Source of the DNA: a bacterium
Lineage (GTDB): Bacteria; Patescibacteriota; Gracilibacteria; Peribacterales; Peribacteraceae
Length of the DNA stretch: 64,000 nt
Direction: 5' to 3'
NCBI GenBank assembly: GCA_029558515.1
Contig: JAKQEM010000041.1
Location: 1 to 64,000 of the forward strand
Shown: positions 24,769 through 33,988 of the stretch, one piece after another
Position numbering within the stretch: the stretch's first letter is position 1
Layout of the letters: each line of letters starts with the position of its first letter
The notes under the pieces: model-generated
Databases searched by the model: none
What the model was told of the DNA's origin: nothing
What the model saw: the letters and a program-made list of their open reading frames with translations, nothing else
Position numbers and translations under genes: made by a program

Positions 24769-25197
24769 ATGCAAAAAGTCCTCTTGCACGTTGATGACGA
24801 TCCCGGGTGGCGAACAATACTTGCTGAATTAATTAATGATTTTGTTGGAGCTGACATTCAAGTTATGCCTGCAGCAACTGTGCAAGAAGGCATTGCGCAG
24901 TTTCATAAGTTATACGCTGAATCGGATGCGGGCCGGATACTCTTTACTGGCATCGTCCTCGACCTCTATCTTGATCAAGAATGTCGCACAACAACTGTAC
25001 GAATATATGAAACAATTATTCGTACAGATCCTCAAATGGCGAATAAAGTTGTTGTTTGTTCAACTAACAATGCTCAAGACGTTGCAAGAGCATTCACTGG
25101 AGAAAATGTTGCGTGCCCGTTGACGATAATCAGTAAGTGGGAAGTGCAATCGCTCATCGCATTCATGAATAATCTGATTGCTGCACTCGAAACCTAG
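24769..25197 (+). CDS. Orphan response-regulator receiver domain
   Basis: 142-residue stand-alone receiver (REC) domain. The acidic pair and following residues VLLHVDDDPGW give the metal-binding Asps. TGIVLDLYLDQ carries the phospho-acceptor Asp (about residue 65). VVVCSTNN supplies the switch Thr/Ser, and IISKWE the conserved Lys. There is no output domain, so it probably acts by protein contact. No histidine kinase is nearby. It is strongly AT-rich compared with aspS and the VIT1 gene, and lies just after the second aspS tail copy, suggesting recent acquisition. Confidence 0.82.
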   Translation: MQKVLLHVDDDPGWRTILAELINDFVGADIQVMPAATVQEGIAQFHKLYAESDAGRILFTGIVLDLYLDQECRTTTVRIYETIIRTDPQMANKVVVCSTNNAQDVARAFTGENVACPLTIISKWEVQSLIAFMNNLIAALET

Positions 25198-25334
25198 GTT
25201 GGACATTGGCATGATGATAAGAAGAACGACGTGACCGCTCTGCGCTCTGCATGCGAACAGCGGGGAATCATGCCTGCATGAGGAAATGCCCTCACGCTCA
25301 TGAATCTACGCATCACTGTGGCAGACACGTAAAG

Positions 25335-25351
25335 ACGTTCCGACGGAACGT
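25335..25351 (-). terminator. Hairpin after the VIT1-type gene
   Basis: Perfect 7-bp stem acgttcc/ggaacgt with a 3-nt loop, five bases past the gene's stop when read leftward. The following bases are only partly T-rich, so terminator function is uncertain. Confidence 0.45.
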
Positions 25352-25356
25352 ATCGG

Positions 25357-26100
25357 TCAGACCGCCGCCCCCGTCAGCCCCTTGAGCAGCACGCCGATCG
25401 CGTACGCCACGCCGGTACTGAGGAAGCCGACGAGGAGAATTTCGACGATGCCGCGGATGCGACGTGCATTCGTGACGATGCTCCGTGTGATACCCAGCAG
25501 GAACAGTGCCGCAAAAACCGACAGGACGGCGACGAGAAACTGATGCACCCCGCCGAATCCCAGCACGTAGGGCAGCAGCGGAATGCTTCCGAAAAGTACG
25601 AAGGAGAGGAATGTCACGACGGCATGCAGCAACGGACGATCCGTCGTCTGCCGCAGGAGACCGTGCTCCTCCCGCATCATCGTCTCCACCCAGAGCGTGC
25701 GATTGCTCGTGAGGATGGCCGTGAGCGCATCAAGTGATTCCCCGACGATGCCCTGCTTCTGAAACGCCTCGCGCACCTCCTCTCGCTCCGCCTCGGGATG
25801 ACTGTCAATTTCCTCCTCTTCCTCTCTGCGAATGCGCCGGTACTGATCTCGCTCGGCCTTGAGGGAGAGGTACGCTCCCGATGCCATCGACATCCCATCA
25901 CCCACAAGATTGGCGAGACCCAGAATGACGATGACGTACGTCGGCATGGCGGCGCCCACCGTGCCCGCGACGATGGCGAACGTCGTGACGATGCCGTCAT
26001 TGCCGCCGTACACGATGTCTTGGACGAAGGAACCCAATCGCAGACCGTGCGATTCGTCATGGTGTCCCCGGCCGGTGGGATGTTGCGTAACAACCATCAT
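25357..26100 (-). CDS. VIT1/CCC1-family Fe2+/Mn2+ transporter
   Basis: 247-residue membrane protein. The family motif [23 protein letters not shown] and [17 protein letters not shown] are plain, followed by a Glu-rich cytoplasmic loop ([18 protein letters not shown]), the metal-binding membrane-proximal region of this family. Three hydrophobic helices form the C-terminal half. It probably exports or sequesters ferrous iron or manganese. The start ATG at 26100 overlaps the stop of the upstream SLH-protein gene by four bases, so the two are translationally coupled. Confidence 0.92.
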   Translation of the reverse strand: MMVVTQHPTGRGHHDESHGLRLGSFVQDIVYGGNDGIVTTFAIVAGTVGAAMPTYVIVILGLANLVGDGMSMASGAYLSLKAERDQYRRIRREEEEEIDSHPEAEREEVREAFQKQGIVGESLDALTAILTSNRTLWVETMMREEHGLLRQTTDRPLLHAVVTFLSFVLFGSIPLLPYVLGFGGVHQFLVAVLSVFAALFLLGITRSIVTNARRIRGIVEILLVGFLSTGVAYAIGVLLKGLTGAAV

Positions 26101-27515
26101 GACGACGGCGATGAAACGGATGATGAAGAGGATACGCCCCATTGGAACGACGCGATAATGGCATCGGCGATCGCATCCTGTCCGGCAAAATTGAGGAGCG
26201 TCACCCGGTCGTCTCGCACGAAGAACGCGTAGTATGCCGACGGCATATCCGGTGCCGTCTTTGGAAACACGGTATGGAGTTCTCCGCCGTCATGCACGAC
26301 GGTTTGAAAGTCGCTTTCTTCAACGGAAGGCAGCAATGTTTCCCGCAAGAATGAGAGGAATGACACGTCCGCCGGCTTGCCGACGTCCTCCGCGTCAAAC
26401 GTATCGATCATCATGCCGAATCCGTCCAGGGACGTCGGTCCCGCGTACGGCTGTCCTTTCGTCAGCGTCACGATCGGCGTACGTGATCCGTCCGCTGCAA
26501 ACGCTTGCCAATTGACGGGCAGAGCGAGAGAAAACAATCCTTCCGCATGCGCAAAACGGCTGTACGCCACCTCCGCAGGTACGCTCGACGCGGAGGAAGA
26601 TGTCACAGGGGACGAGGAGGCAATCGCCGGAGAGGACGCTGCCGCCGGAGAGGACGCTGCGCTCGACGATGATGCGGACGAAGCGATGAGCGCATCGTAC
26701 GTCTGCGTGTCCCGCTGGAGATCGGGAACATGCAAACGATGGATCATATCCGCCATGTCACCGCGCGTCAGACGATGATCAAACGATGTGATGCTTAGGG
26801 GGAGAGCGTGTTGCAGTGCCAGAGCCTCCGTCGCCGCGCGGTACCACGGTTCCTGCACGGCGGATGAGGAAGATGATGCGGAGAGCAGACCGAATGCGCG
26901 CGCAAGCACGGCGGCGGCTTCCGCAAAATTAATGTCCGTTTCAGGCCGGAACGTACCGTCGGGATGCCCGTGTGTGACGCCTTCCTCCGCTGCGACGCAG
27001 AGGAACGGTGCGTACCAAGCCGTGTCATCGACATCCGAAAAACGCTCTCCTTCGCATCGACGGATGCGCTCGCGATCGAAGAGGGCGGCGATGATGATCT
27101 TCGTGAATTCCGCGCGATTGATGGACGCATTCGGTCGGTACTCCCGAACTGTCGTTGCGCCGCGCATCACGGAATATCCCTCCACGATGCCAAGCGATAC
27201 GGCATGTCGAACGGCGGCGTACAGTGGATGACGCTCGGGCACGTCGACGAATGCGGGAAGCGACGCAGCGCATCGATCGGTCGTAATCAGACTCTTATCG
27301 CACCAGTTATACCATCCCTCCTGCGACGTGCCGATCTCCATACAGGAGGACAGACAGCCCGCACACGTGGCATAATCCACCAGAATGCCCGATTGATACC
27401 ACCCCTCGCTCCTCGTCCCGACCGCCTCGCATACGGGACGCATGTCGATGCTCTGCGCGGTGCTAAGACGCGGCAGGCAGAGGATCAAGACGAAGAAGAA
27501 CATGCGTCGCAGCAT
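26097..27515 (-). CDS. SLH-domain surface protein
   Basis: 472 residues with a signal peptide ([16 protein letters not shown]). After a short Cys-containing segment come S-layer-homology domains: [20 protein letters not shown] with [14 protein letters not shown], then [20 protein letters not shown] with [19 protein letters not shown], and a weaker third. A Ser/Ala/Pro linker (about residues 280-310) leads to a C-terminal globular domain of about 150 residues. SLH domains usually bind cell-wall-linked glycans. The gene is translationally coupled to the VIT1-type gene and divergent from the exosortase-like gene. Confidence 0.9.
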   Translation of the reverse strand: MLRRMFFFVLILCLPRLSTAQSIDMRPVCEAVGTRSEGWYQSGILVDYATCAGCLSSCMEIGTSQEGWYNWCDKSLITTDRCAASLPAFVDVPERHPLYAAVRHAVSLGIVEGYSVMRGATTVREYRPNASINRAEFTKIIIAALFDRERIRRCEGERFSDVDDTAWYAPFLCVAAEEGVTHGHPDGTFRPETDINFAEAAAVLARAFGLLSASSSSSAVQEPWYRAATEALALQHALPLSITSFDHRLTRGDMADMIHRLHVPDLQRDTQTYDALIASSASSSSAASSPAAASSPAIASSSPVTSSSASSVPAEVAYSRFAHAEGLFSLALPVNWQAFAADGSRTPIVTLTKGQPYAGPTSLDGFGMMIDTFDAEDVGKPADVSFLSFLRETLLPSVEESDFQTVVHDGGELHTVFPKTAPDMPSAYYAFFVRDDRVTLLNFAGQDAIADAIIASFQWGVSSSSSVSSPSS

Positions 27516-27589
27516 GCACACAGCGTACCAGTGAGAAGAGTCGCACGCATCCTTGCCCGCATCGTGTGCATCCACTACCGTTCTCTCGC

Positions 27590-28561
27590 ATGCTTCCCTC
27601 ACTGTTTCGCACAAGCGAATGTGCACTTTGGCTGCGCCTGAGCACCGCGGGGGTCCTGTCCGCCGCAATGGTCCGGCTGATGAAATCCGGAGCGGCTGAC
27701 GCGCTGTTCCTCCATCCGCTCGTCGAGCAAACGGCACCCGTCGCGTGGGCGTTCGTTCTGCCTCTCACGCTGTACTGCTTCCTCGGCATCACCGTGCGCA
27801 GGGACGTGCGATCGCACCCCTCTCTTGCCCGACCTTCTTTCGAACACGGCGGCATGGCGCTGATCAGCACGGGCTTGCTTCTGCTGCTTTCCCTGTGGCT
27901 GCTCCATCCCACACCCGCGCACTTTGCCGCACTGCAATCGTTCGGCATGCGATTCCCCGTCATCGGCGATCCGCTGCTCAACGCACTCGTCGGCGTCATT
28001 CTCCTTGTGCCGACACTGCCGCTGCCCCTGCTCACCCTCCCTCCTTCCCTCCTCCTGCGCCATCGCACGAGCATGCTTCTCGGCCTGCTCTCCATCATCG
28101 GATTCCTTCTCTTCCCCGTACTGGAAGCTCTGTACTTCGGGGTCACGGGCCCGCCGCTGGTGGCCGCGGTCCAGTGGCTCCTCGGATGGCTGCCGGGTTC
28201 CCCGCCCGCGGATTTGAGCCGCTGGCAGGTGGGGTACGGTGATTTCAGCGCAACCGTGGGGTATGCGTGCACGGAGCTTTCCTCCGTCACGCTCTTCCTG
28301 GGCCTCCTCTGCATCGCACTGCTCTCGCTGCGCCGCACGCAATCCATCTCCCCGTTCCGCGTCGTCGTCACCATGCTGCTGGGCATCGTTCTCCTTTGGC
28401 TGCTCAACGTGCTGCGCATCGCCGCCATCGTCATCATCGGCTCCTACCACCGCACATTCGCTCTCACGCTCTTCCACAGCGGCATCGGCCTCATCCTCTT
28501 CCTCCTCTTCTTCGCCGTCTTCATCAGGCTGTCGTTGCCGTTCGTGCGGAAAAAGGAATGA
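27590..28561 (+). CDS. Exosortase/archaeosortase-like membrane protein
   Basis: 323 residues with about eight transmembrane helices. The C-terminal half has the spacing of the exosortase/archaeosortase active site: VGYACTELSS (Cys227), LNVLRIAAIVIIGSYHR (Arg276) and LTLFHSGIGLIL (His296). These enzymes process or transfer proteins bearing a C-terminal motif, a helix and a basic end. The start is ATG at 27590; a GTG eight codons earlier is possible. It is divergent from the SLH-protein gene. A possible substrate-like protein (LPGSG tail) is encoded at 45326-46585. The assignment rests on the triad and topology only. Confidence 0.72.
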   Translation: MLPSLFRTSECALWLRLSTAGVLSAAMVRLMKSGAADALFLHPLVEQTAPVAWAFVLPLTLYCFLGITVRRDVRSHPSLARPSFEHGGMALISTGLLLLLSLWLLHPTPAHFAALQSFGMRFPVIGDPLLNALVGVILLVPTLPLPLLTLPPSLLLRHRTSMLLGLLSIIGFLLFPVLEALYFGVTGPPLVAAVQWLLGWLPGSPPADLSRWQVGYGDFSATVGYACTELSSVTLFLGLLCIALLSLRRTQSISPFRVVVTMLLGIVLLWLLNVLRIAAIVIIGSYHRTFALTLFHSGIGLILFLLFFAVFIRLSLPFVRKKE

Positions 28562-28568
28562 ATCTCAC

Positions 28569-29288
28569 TCATCCCCCCATCACCTGCCCCAGGAGCCCGC
28601 CGCCCTTGGAGCGTTCGCGATCGCGGAGGAAAGGGTTGAGTGTCTCGGCGAAGGTGCGCAGATTGCGCGTCTGCAGGTAGAGCGTTCCCGGGCCGGTGAA
28701 ACTCGTCACGAGTCCTTCGCCCGTCGTCACCATGCTGAGCATGCCCGACCCCGCCTGTCGGATGTCGTAGCGCATGGAGGAGGAAAACGCGACGATGTGG
28801 CCGTTATCGACAAGGAACTGTTCGCCTGCGCGCAATTCCTTCCGCAGGATGCCCCCGAACCCCGAGAGGAACAGCTGCCCCGTCCCGCGGGCCTTGATCA
28901 TGAAAATACCCTCGCCGCTCAGAAAGCCCCGCCAACCGGTGAACTTGCTGTCCGTCTCGATGCCGACGGCGGACGCAAGGAATGATCCGCCCTGCACGAG
29001 ATACTCTTCACCCGAAAGTTCCAGCACCTCCATGTCTCCGGTTGCGCGGGGAGCGAGGTACACTTCGGTATCGTTCCGCGTCGCCTTGATCGTCGTCACG
29101 AAGAAGCTCTCGCTGGTAAGGAGCGCGCGTTTCAGGCCGCTCATGAGGCCGCCCTTCACGGTGCCTTCGATGGTCGCCGTCGCATCCATCCCTAGCATCG
29201 CGCCGGATTCGGCATGAATCTCTTCGCCTTGATCAAGCGTCAGGCGCAGCGCGGCGTACGATGGCTTGCTGAGGATTTCGTGCTGCAT
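28569..29288 (-). CDS. AIM24/TIGR00266-family protein
   Basis: 239-residue Gly-rich beta protein. It begins MQHEILSKPSYAALRLTLDQ and continues with GEEIHAESGAMLGMDA and GGLMSGLKRALLTSESFF, then repeated strands such as GEEYLVQGGSFLAS, GEGIFMIKARGTGQLFLSGF and GEGLVTSFTGPGTLYLQTRN. This is the AIM24 pattern (double-stranded beta-helix). Function is poorly known in bacteria. The Met at 29288 is chosen because the extension upstream reads into tRNA-proximal non-coding DNA. It lies convergent to the exosortase-like gene with seven bases between. Confidence 0.92.
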   Translation of the reverse strand: MQHEILSKPSYAALRLTLDQGEEIHAESGAMLGMDATATIEGTVKGGLMSGLKRALLTSESFFVTTIKATRNDTEVYLAPRATGDMEVLELSGEEYLVQGGSFLASAVGIETDSKFTGWRGFLSGEGIFMIKARGTGQLFLSGFGGILRKELRAGEQFLVDNGHIVAFSSSMRYDIRQAGSGMLSMVTTGEGLVTSFTGPGTLYLQTRNLRTFAETLNPFLRDRERSKGGGLLGQVMGG

Positions 29289-29413
29289 AAGGGCTGAGGG
29301 AAGTGCAAGGATGAGTATGCGCTTTGCATTCGGCAGGATCAACAAACACACTCCGAATCATCCGGGAGAGCAGCCTGTCTTTCCCTCTTCATTCGTGATT
29401 CAATAGGAAGCAT

Positions 29414-29499
29414 GCCGGGGTGGCGAAATGGCAGACGCACCAGCCTTAGGAGCTGGTGGGAGCAATCCCATGGAGGTTCAAGTCCTCTCCCCGGCACCA
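29414..29499 (+). tRNA. tRNA-Leu(UAG)
   Basis: 86-nt type II tRNA. The acceptor stem gccgggg/ccccggc pairs fully and CCA is encoded. The anticodon stem ccagc/gctgg encloses the loop cttagga, giving anticodon UAG. A long variable arm (tgggagcaatccca) is typical of Leu. The T-arm ggttcaagtcc is canonical. Confidence 0.97.
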
Positions 29500-29561
29500 T
29501 TCGACTTGCTTCTCACATGTGCGCAATGCTCGCTCATGTCAAAATGAGAGGCGCCCTATCC

Positions 29562-30410
29562 TCACCCCCTCCGCAGGAACCCTTCCGTTCCCTCGCGGCG
29601 CTTTTCGGCTTCCTTCTTGCGACGCTCCGCATCGGCGGCGGCTGACGTTTCCTTGCGATCCATGTCGCGCCGCACTTCTGCCTCCAGTCGCTCGCAGCGC
29701 GTACGAATATCCTGCATCTGCCGGGCAAGCCACGCATCCGTCTCGGAAATCTCCCGATTGGCGCGCCGTTTGGCATCCAGGAGCGCCTGGTCTAAAGCGG
29801 GATCGCGTGACCGCAGCGCGGCTTTCTTGGCATCGGCGACCGCGGCGAGAGCCGCCTCCCTGCGGCGAGCCGCTTCCATCTCCGCTTTGCGTTCCTCCTG
29901 CCTGCGCTCCGATGCGATGTGTTCCATCGCATGCGCGAGTTCCAGTTGCATGCTGCGGCCCTGCGCCGCATGACGCTCCGTGATGCGCTGCTTCGCGCGC
30001 GTCTCCTCATGGCGGGCGGCGGCGATGCGCTGCTCCACTTTGATGCGCACCGCGCGCTCGTGCAGTTCCTGCATCTTCTTCTGCCGCTCCGTGCGGGCGG
30101 CCTCTTCCTTGCGTTTGCGCTCCTCCTCCGCGCGTCCGGCTTCCTCCGCTTTGCGCTTCTCCGCTTCCGCCTCCCGCTGCTTCTCATGCTGCGCCCGGCG
30201 CCATTCCTCCCGCTCCGCGGACCGCTCCTCCTCCCTCTTCACTTCTGCCAGAGCGGCCGTCCGCTCCTGCTGCGCCTGCGCCTCCTGTGCGCGTTCCCTC
30301 TCCTCCCGCACGAGTCGATCGCGCTCGATCTGCTCCCGCCGCATCGCCCCGATCTTCTCCCACTGCGCACGGCGGTCACTGTCACTCTGTGATGACGGGT
30401 CTGTGGGCAT
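29562..30410 (-). CDS. Long coiled-coil protein
   Basis: 282 residues, almost entirely Glu/Arg/Ala/Lys with heptad spacing from about residue 20 to 270, so a single long coiled coil or single alpha-helix. No signal peptide or membrane segment; no Cys or Trp clusters. The start MPTDPSSQSDSDRR at 30410 follows a sensible non-helical leader. It is likely structural or a scaffold. Low complexity makes homology calls unreliable and I name no family. It is convergent with tRNA-Leu and downstream of mfd on the same strand. Confidence 0.75.
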   Translation of the reverse strand: MPTDPSSQSDSDRRAQWEKIGAMRREQIERDRLVREERERAQEAQAQQERTAALAEVKREEERSAEREEWRRAQHEKQREAEAEKRKAEEAGRAEEERKRKEEAARTERQKKMQELHERAVRIKVEQRIAAARHEETRAKQRITERHAAQGRSMQLELAHAMEHIASERRQEERKAEMEAARRREAALAAVADAKKAALRSRDPALDQALLDAKRRANREISETDAWLARQMQDIRTRCERLEAEVRRDMDRKETSAAADAERRKKEAEKRREGTEGFLRRG

Positions 30411-30556
30411 CCGTACATTGTACCACGAATCCTGAGCTGTAAGCCACATCTCGAGTACCTGCGGACAAGAGATTCAATAGCGCAACTATCCATCATCCCA
30501 CACGAAAAAACCCTTATTTGTCACTCAAAACGCATCACCCGCAGCTCCCGTCTCCC

Positions 30557-30591
30557 GGTCCTTAGTCCTTCGTCTATACCCCTCCGTCCTT
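30557..30591. repeat. heptamer array over the mfd stop
   Basis: Units ggtcctt, agtcctt, cgtctat, acccctc, cgtcctt. The complement of the mfd TAG stop (30574-30576) lies in the third unit. Confidence 0.75.
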
Positions 30592-33500
30592 CTTTCCCCG
30601 TCCTCGCTCCTTCTTCTCCTTGATCGGCCGAATCAATGCCTGCACCTCGCGCGTGAGCTCAAGGAGGATGTCGGTATCGGATCCCGCTTTCTGCAAATCG
30701 GCTTCCGCGATGCGCAGCGAACTGCCGCTGATTTTCCAGTGAGCGTTGACTTGGAGGAGTCGCATGATATCCGTCGCTTCCACGCGGGGGCTCAAGTGGA
30801 GCACGATCTCCCGCCCGCTGCGACCCGCCTCCTCCGCCTTCACGCGTTGGACGCCCGCCTTGCGGCACGCGAGCTTCAGACGCAGGACGGCAAAGAGACT
30901 GAGTACCTGGCGCGGCAACTCCCCGAATTCCTCATGCAGATCCCGGGCGAATTCCTCCAGCGTCGCTTCATCTTCGCTGCCGGCGAGCTTCTGGTACACG
31001 GAAATTTTCTCATCGGAGTCGGGAATGTAGAACGTCGGAATGAGCGCTTCCACGGGGAGGAGAATCTCGACGTTGATTTCCTCGGTGACCTCCGCCTTCC
31101 CGCCCGCCTTCAATTCCTCCACGGCGTTTTTGAGCATCCGCAAATAGTGACTGACGCCGACGGTGTTCATGGTACCCGCCTGACTCACTCCGAGGATTTC
31201 GCCCGCGCCGCGAATCTCCAGATCACGCATGGCCACCTGGAACCCGGATCCCAGTTCACAGGCTTCCACAATGGCGCGCAGACGCTTCTTGGCGTCGTCC
31301 CGGAGCCGTTGCGAGTGGTACAGGAGGTATGCGAACGCCTGCACGTTGGAGCGCCCAACGCGCCCGCGGAGCTGGTAGAGCTGCGAGAGACCGAAGCGCT
31401 CGGCTTCGTTGACGATGAGCGTGTTGGCACGGGGAAGGTCGATGCCGTTTTCGATGATCGTGGAACTCACGAGAACCAGATGTTTTCCCTCTTTGAACGA
31501 GAGAATGCGCTCCTCCAGATCATCGGGCTTCAGTTGCCCGTGCGCCACCACGAAGCTCGCCTCCGGCACCAGGTGCCTGAGCTTCTGCGCGTACGCATCG
31601 ATGGTCTCCACGCGGTTATGCAGCACGAACACCTGCCCGCCGCGTTGTATCTCGTGGAGGATGGCCTGCCGTACGAGCGAATCGGAATACTTTCGCACCT
31701 CGGTGATGATGGGCAGACGCCCCGGGGGCGGCGTGGTGATGGTGGAAATGTCGCGGAGTTTATGCAATCCCAAGTTCAATGTGCGGGGAATGGGCGTCGC
31801 AGTGAGGGTGAGAATATCCACCGAGGCGCGCATCTCCTTGAATTTCTCTTTCTGCTTCACGCCAAACCTCTGCTCCTCATCGACGACAACGAGCCCGAGA
31901 TTGAAAAACGACACGTCCTCTTGCAGCAGCCGGTGCGTACCGATGATGATATCGAGATCGCCTTTGCGAAGCTTGTGCAGGATCTTCTCCTGCTCGGCGT
32001 GCGTTCGAAAGCGCGAGAGCATGTCGATGCGCACAGGAAATCCTTTCATGCGCTCCAGAAAGCTGCGGTAGTGCTGATCGGCCAAGATGGTGATGGGCGC
32101 GACGACCGCAACCTGCTTGCCGTCCTGCACCGCTTTGAACGCCGCGCGCATGGCCACTTCCGTCTTGCCGAACCCCACGTCGCCGCAGACGAGGCGGTCC
32201 ATCGGATGATCATCCTCCATGTCGCCCTTTATGTCCTCGATCGCTTTGCGCTGCCCGGGAGTTTCTTGATAGGGGAACGCTTCCTCGAACGCCCGCATGC
32301 CGGCGCCGTCGTCCCCGTACGCGAATCCCTTGGCGGAAGCGCGCTTGGCATAGAGCGTCAGGAGGTCTTTGGCGATCTCAGCCGTTTCCTTCTTGATCTT
32401 CTCACTGATGCGCTTCCACTCCGCTTCCCCCAGGCGCATGAGCACCGGCTCCGCACCCTCCTCATGCACGTACTTGCTCAGCTTGTCGGCTTGGTCGACC
32501 GGGATGAAGAGCTTGTCGCCCTGCGCGTAGGTCAGTTCCAGATATTCACGCAGCGTATCGTCGATGCTCTTCTGCGTCATCCCTTCAAACCGCCCGATGC
32601 CGTGCTCCATGTGCACCACGTAATCGCCGGGTGAGAGGGAGACGAGAAAATCGAGCGCAAGCTTCTGGATGCTCTTCTGACGGCCTCCTTTGCGCAGGCT
32701 GAAGATCTCGCGATCGGTGAGGAGCGCCAGACGAAGGTCGGGGTTCTGGATGGAGTGCGGCAGCACATCCTCCTCGCCCGCACGCACCAGCGTCACCGCA
32801 CCATCCTCCCGCTCGTTGACGGAGCAGCGCACGTGCTCCTCTTTGAAAATATTCTGCAATTCCTCGCTCCGCCGCGTCACGATGAGCAGATGCCATCCCT
32901 GCTGCAATTTGTCTTTGACGTCATTGAGGAAATCGGAGAGCGTGTAAAACTTCAGAACGGAGAGATACCGCAGGTGCACATGATGCTCCATCGACTCGGG
33001 GAAGACGGTAAACCGCAGGCACGACCCGGTCTTGGGTGCGGGGAGATCATCCTGATCGTCGAGGACGAGGAGTGCTTCCGCGGGGAATTGGCGCAGAAGC
33101 GGCGCGGTCTCGGTGTAACTGATGGGGAGCAGCGTGACGGAGGTGTGCGCGGTCCCCGTCGCCCCGTCGATCAGCGGCGCAATGGATTCGACCGTATCGA
33201 ACGCAAAGACGATGCGCCATGCGGTGGGGGATTGAATGGGGAAAATATCCAGCATATCTCCCTGGCGTCGATACTGCCCCGGCGCGACGATGGAATCGGG
33301 CGTGTGCTCGTAGCCGTTGTCGATCAACTGCTCCACGAAGGTGATGAAGGGAACGTGCTGTCCGACGTGCAGCTGAAGCGCACGCGACAGCAGCTCCCGT
33401 TCCAGCGGAAACCCCATGTCCCGGAGTGCGCGCGGCGCGAGGAACACCTGCTTCGCTCCGCCCATGAAGAGGAGAATCTGACGCAGTGCGTCGAGTGTCA

Positions 33501-33756
33501 GCGGTTCGTCTTTCTCCATGGGAATACGCACGGTCGGCATCTCGAAAAATTCCAGCCAGTGCGAGAGCGTCTCCATGTGCGCGGCGTCTTCCGTGAGGAG
33601 CAGGGTGGGAGAGGGACGATGATGGAGGAGGTGACTGAGGAGGAGGGCTTTGGCCGTCTCATTCCCGGCGCCGGAGATCGTCAAAGACCTCTCGGTGGAG
33701 AGGAGATCACTGAGTTCCCGGTGCGTGTCCCGTCCGATGAGGAGGGAGGGTTTCAT
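30574..33756 (-). CDS. mfd: Transcription-repair coupling factor
   Basis: 1060-residue Mfd. Order: UvrB-homology region in the first about 330 residues; RNA-polymerase-interaction (CarD-like) domain about 375-470 (SPGDYVVHMEHGIGRFEGMT, LFIPVDQADKLSKYV); SF2 translocase with Walker A CGDVGFGKTEVAMRAAF, DEEQ box VVDEEQRFGVKQ and TATPIPRTL; C-terminal TRCF/D7 domain. It displaces stalled RNA polymerase and recruits UvrA. Length is slightly below the usual about 1150. The TAG stop lies in a heptamer array. A matching promoter lies upstream. Confidence 0.97.
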   Translation of the reverse strand: MKPSLLIGRDTHRELSDLLSTERSLTISGAGNETAKALLLSHLLHHRPSPTLLLTEDAAHMETLSHWLEFFEMPTVRIPMEKDEPLTLDALRQILLFMGGAKQVFLAPRALRDMGFPLERELLSRALQLHVGQHVPFITFVEQLIDNGYEHTPDSIVAPGQYRRQGDMLDIFPIQSPTAWRIVFAFDTVESIAPLIDGATGTAHTSVTLLPISYTETAPLLRQFPAEALLVLDDQDDLPAPKTGSCLRFTVFPESMEHHVHLRYLSVLKFYTLSDFLNDVKDKLQQGWHLLIVTRRSEELQNIFKEEHVRCSVNEREDGAVTLVRAGEEDVLPHSIQNPDLRLALLTDREIFSLRKGGRQKSIQKLALDFLVSLSPGDYVVHMEHGIGRFEGMTQKSIDDTLREYLELTYAQGDKLFIPVDQADKLSKYVHEEGAEPVLMRLGEAEWKRISEKIKKETAEIAKDLLTLYAKRASAKGFAYGDDGAGMRAFEEAFPYQETPGQRKAIEDIKGDMEDDHPMDRLVCGDVGFGKTEVAMRAAFKAVQDGKQVAVVAPITILADQHYRSFLERMKGFPVRIDMLSRFRTHAEQEKILHKLRKGDLDIIIGTHRLLQEDVSFFNLGLVVVDEEQRFGVKQKEKFKEMRASVDILTLTATPIPRTLNLGLHKLRDISTITTPPPGRLPIITEVRKYSDSLVRQAILHEIQRGGQVFVLHNRVETIDAYAQKLRHLVPEASFVVAHGQLKPDDLEERILSFKEGKHLVLVSSTIIENGIDLPRANTLIVNEAERFGLSQLYQLRGRVGRSNVQAFAYLLYHSQRLRDDAKKRLRAIVEACELGSGFQVAMRDLEIRGAGEILGVSQAGTMNTVGVSHYLRMLKNAVEELKAGGKAEVTEEINVEILLPVEALIPTFYIPDSDEKISVYQKLAGSEDEATLEEFARDLHEEFGELPRQVLSLFAVLRLKLACRKAGVQRVKAEEAGRSGREIVLHLSPRVEATDIMRLLQVNAHWKISGSSLRIAEADLQKAGSDTDILLELTREVQALIRPIKEKKERGRGKKDGGV

Positions 33757-33849
33757 GGAAGAAGACCGGTGGTGTGAAGAGAAAATGCCCGGATGCCACG
33801 GAAAAAATCCTTGGAACCCCTTGGCGTTCCATCACTGATGTACGGACCT

Positions 33850-33878
33850 ATTGTACAATGAAGAAGAATGTGAAACAA
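33850..33878 (-). promoter_or_regulatory. Predicted promoter of mfd
   Basis: On the minus strand TTGTTT, 17-nt spacer, TACAAT, about 95 bases upstream of the mfd start. Confidence 0.5.
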
Positions 33879-33903
33879 GAGCGCTCTTTGCCATTATTCT
33901 CAC

Positions 33904-33984
33904 TCGTTGCTCGTTTTTCGTTCTTCGTTTATCGTTATTCTTGTAAGTGACAAACGAACAACGATCAAACAAGAAACCAATAAC
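33904..33984. repeat. inverted pair of heptamer arrays between dnaN and mfd
   Basis: Left arm tcgttgc, tcgtttt, tcgttct, tcgttta, tcgttat (33904-33938). Right arm acaaacg, aacaacg, atcaaac, aagaaac, caataac (33950-33984). The words are roughly complementary. It ends four bases from the dnaN stop. Confidence 0.8.
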
Positions 33985-33988
33985 AAAA

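Noticed and set aside
30739-32634. 631-codon plus-strand open frame
   Set aside because: It is antisense to mfd, whose motifs are unmistakable; a shadow frame.
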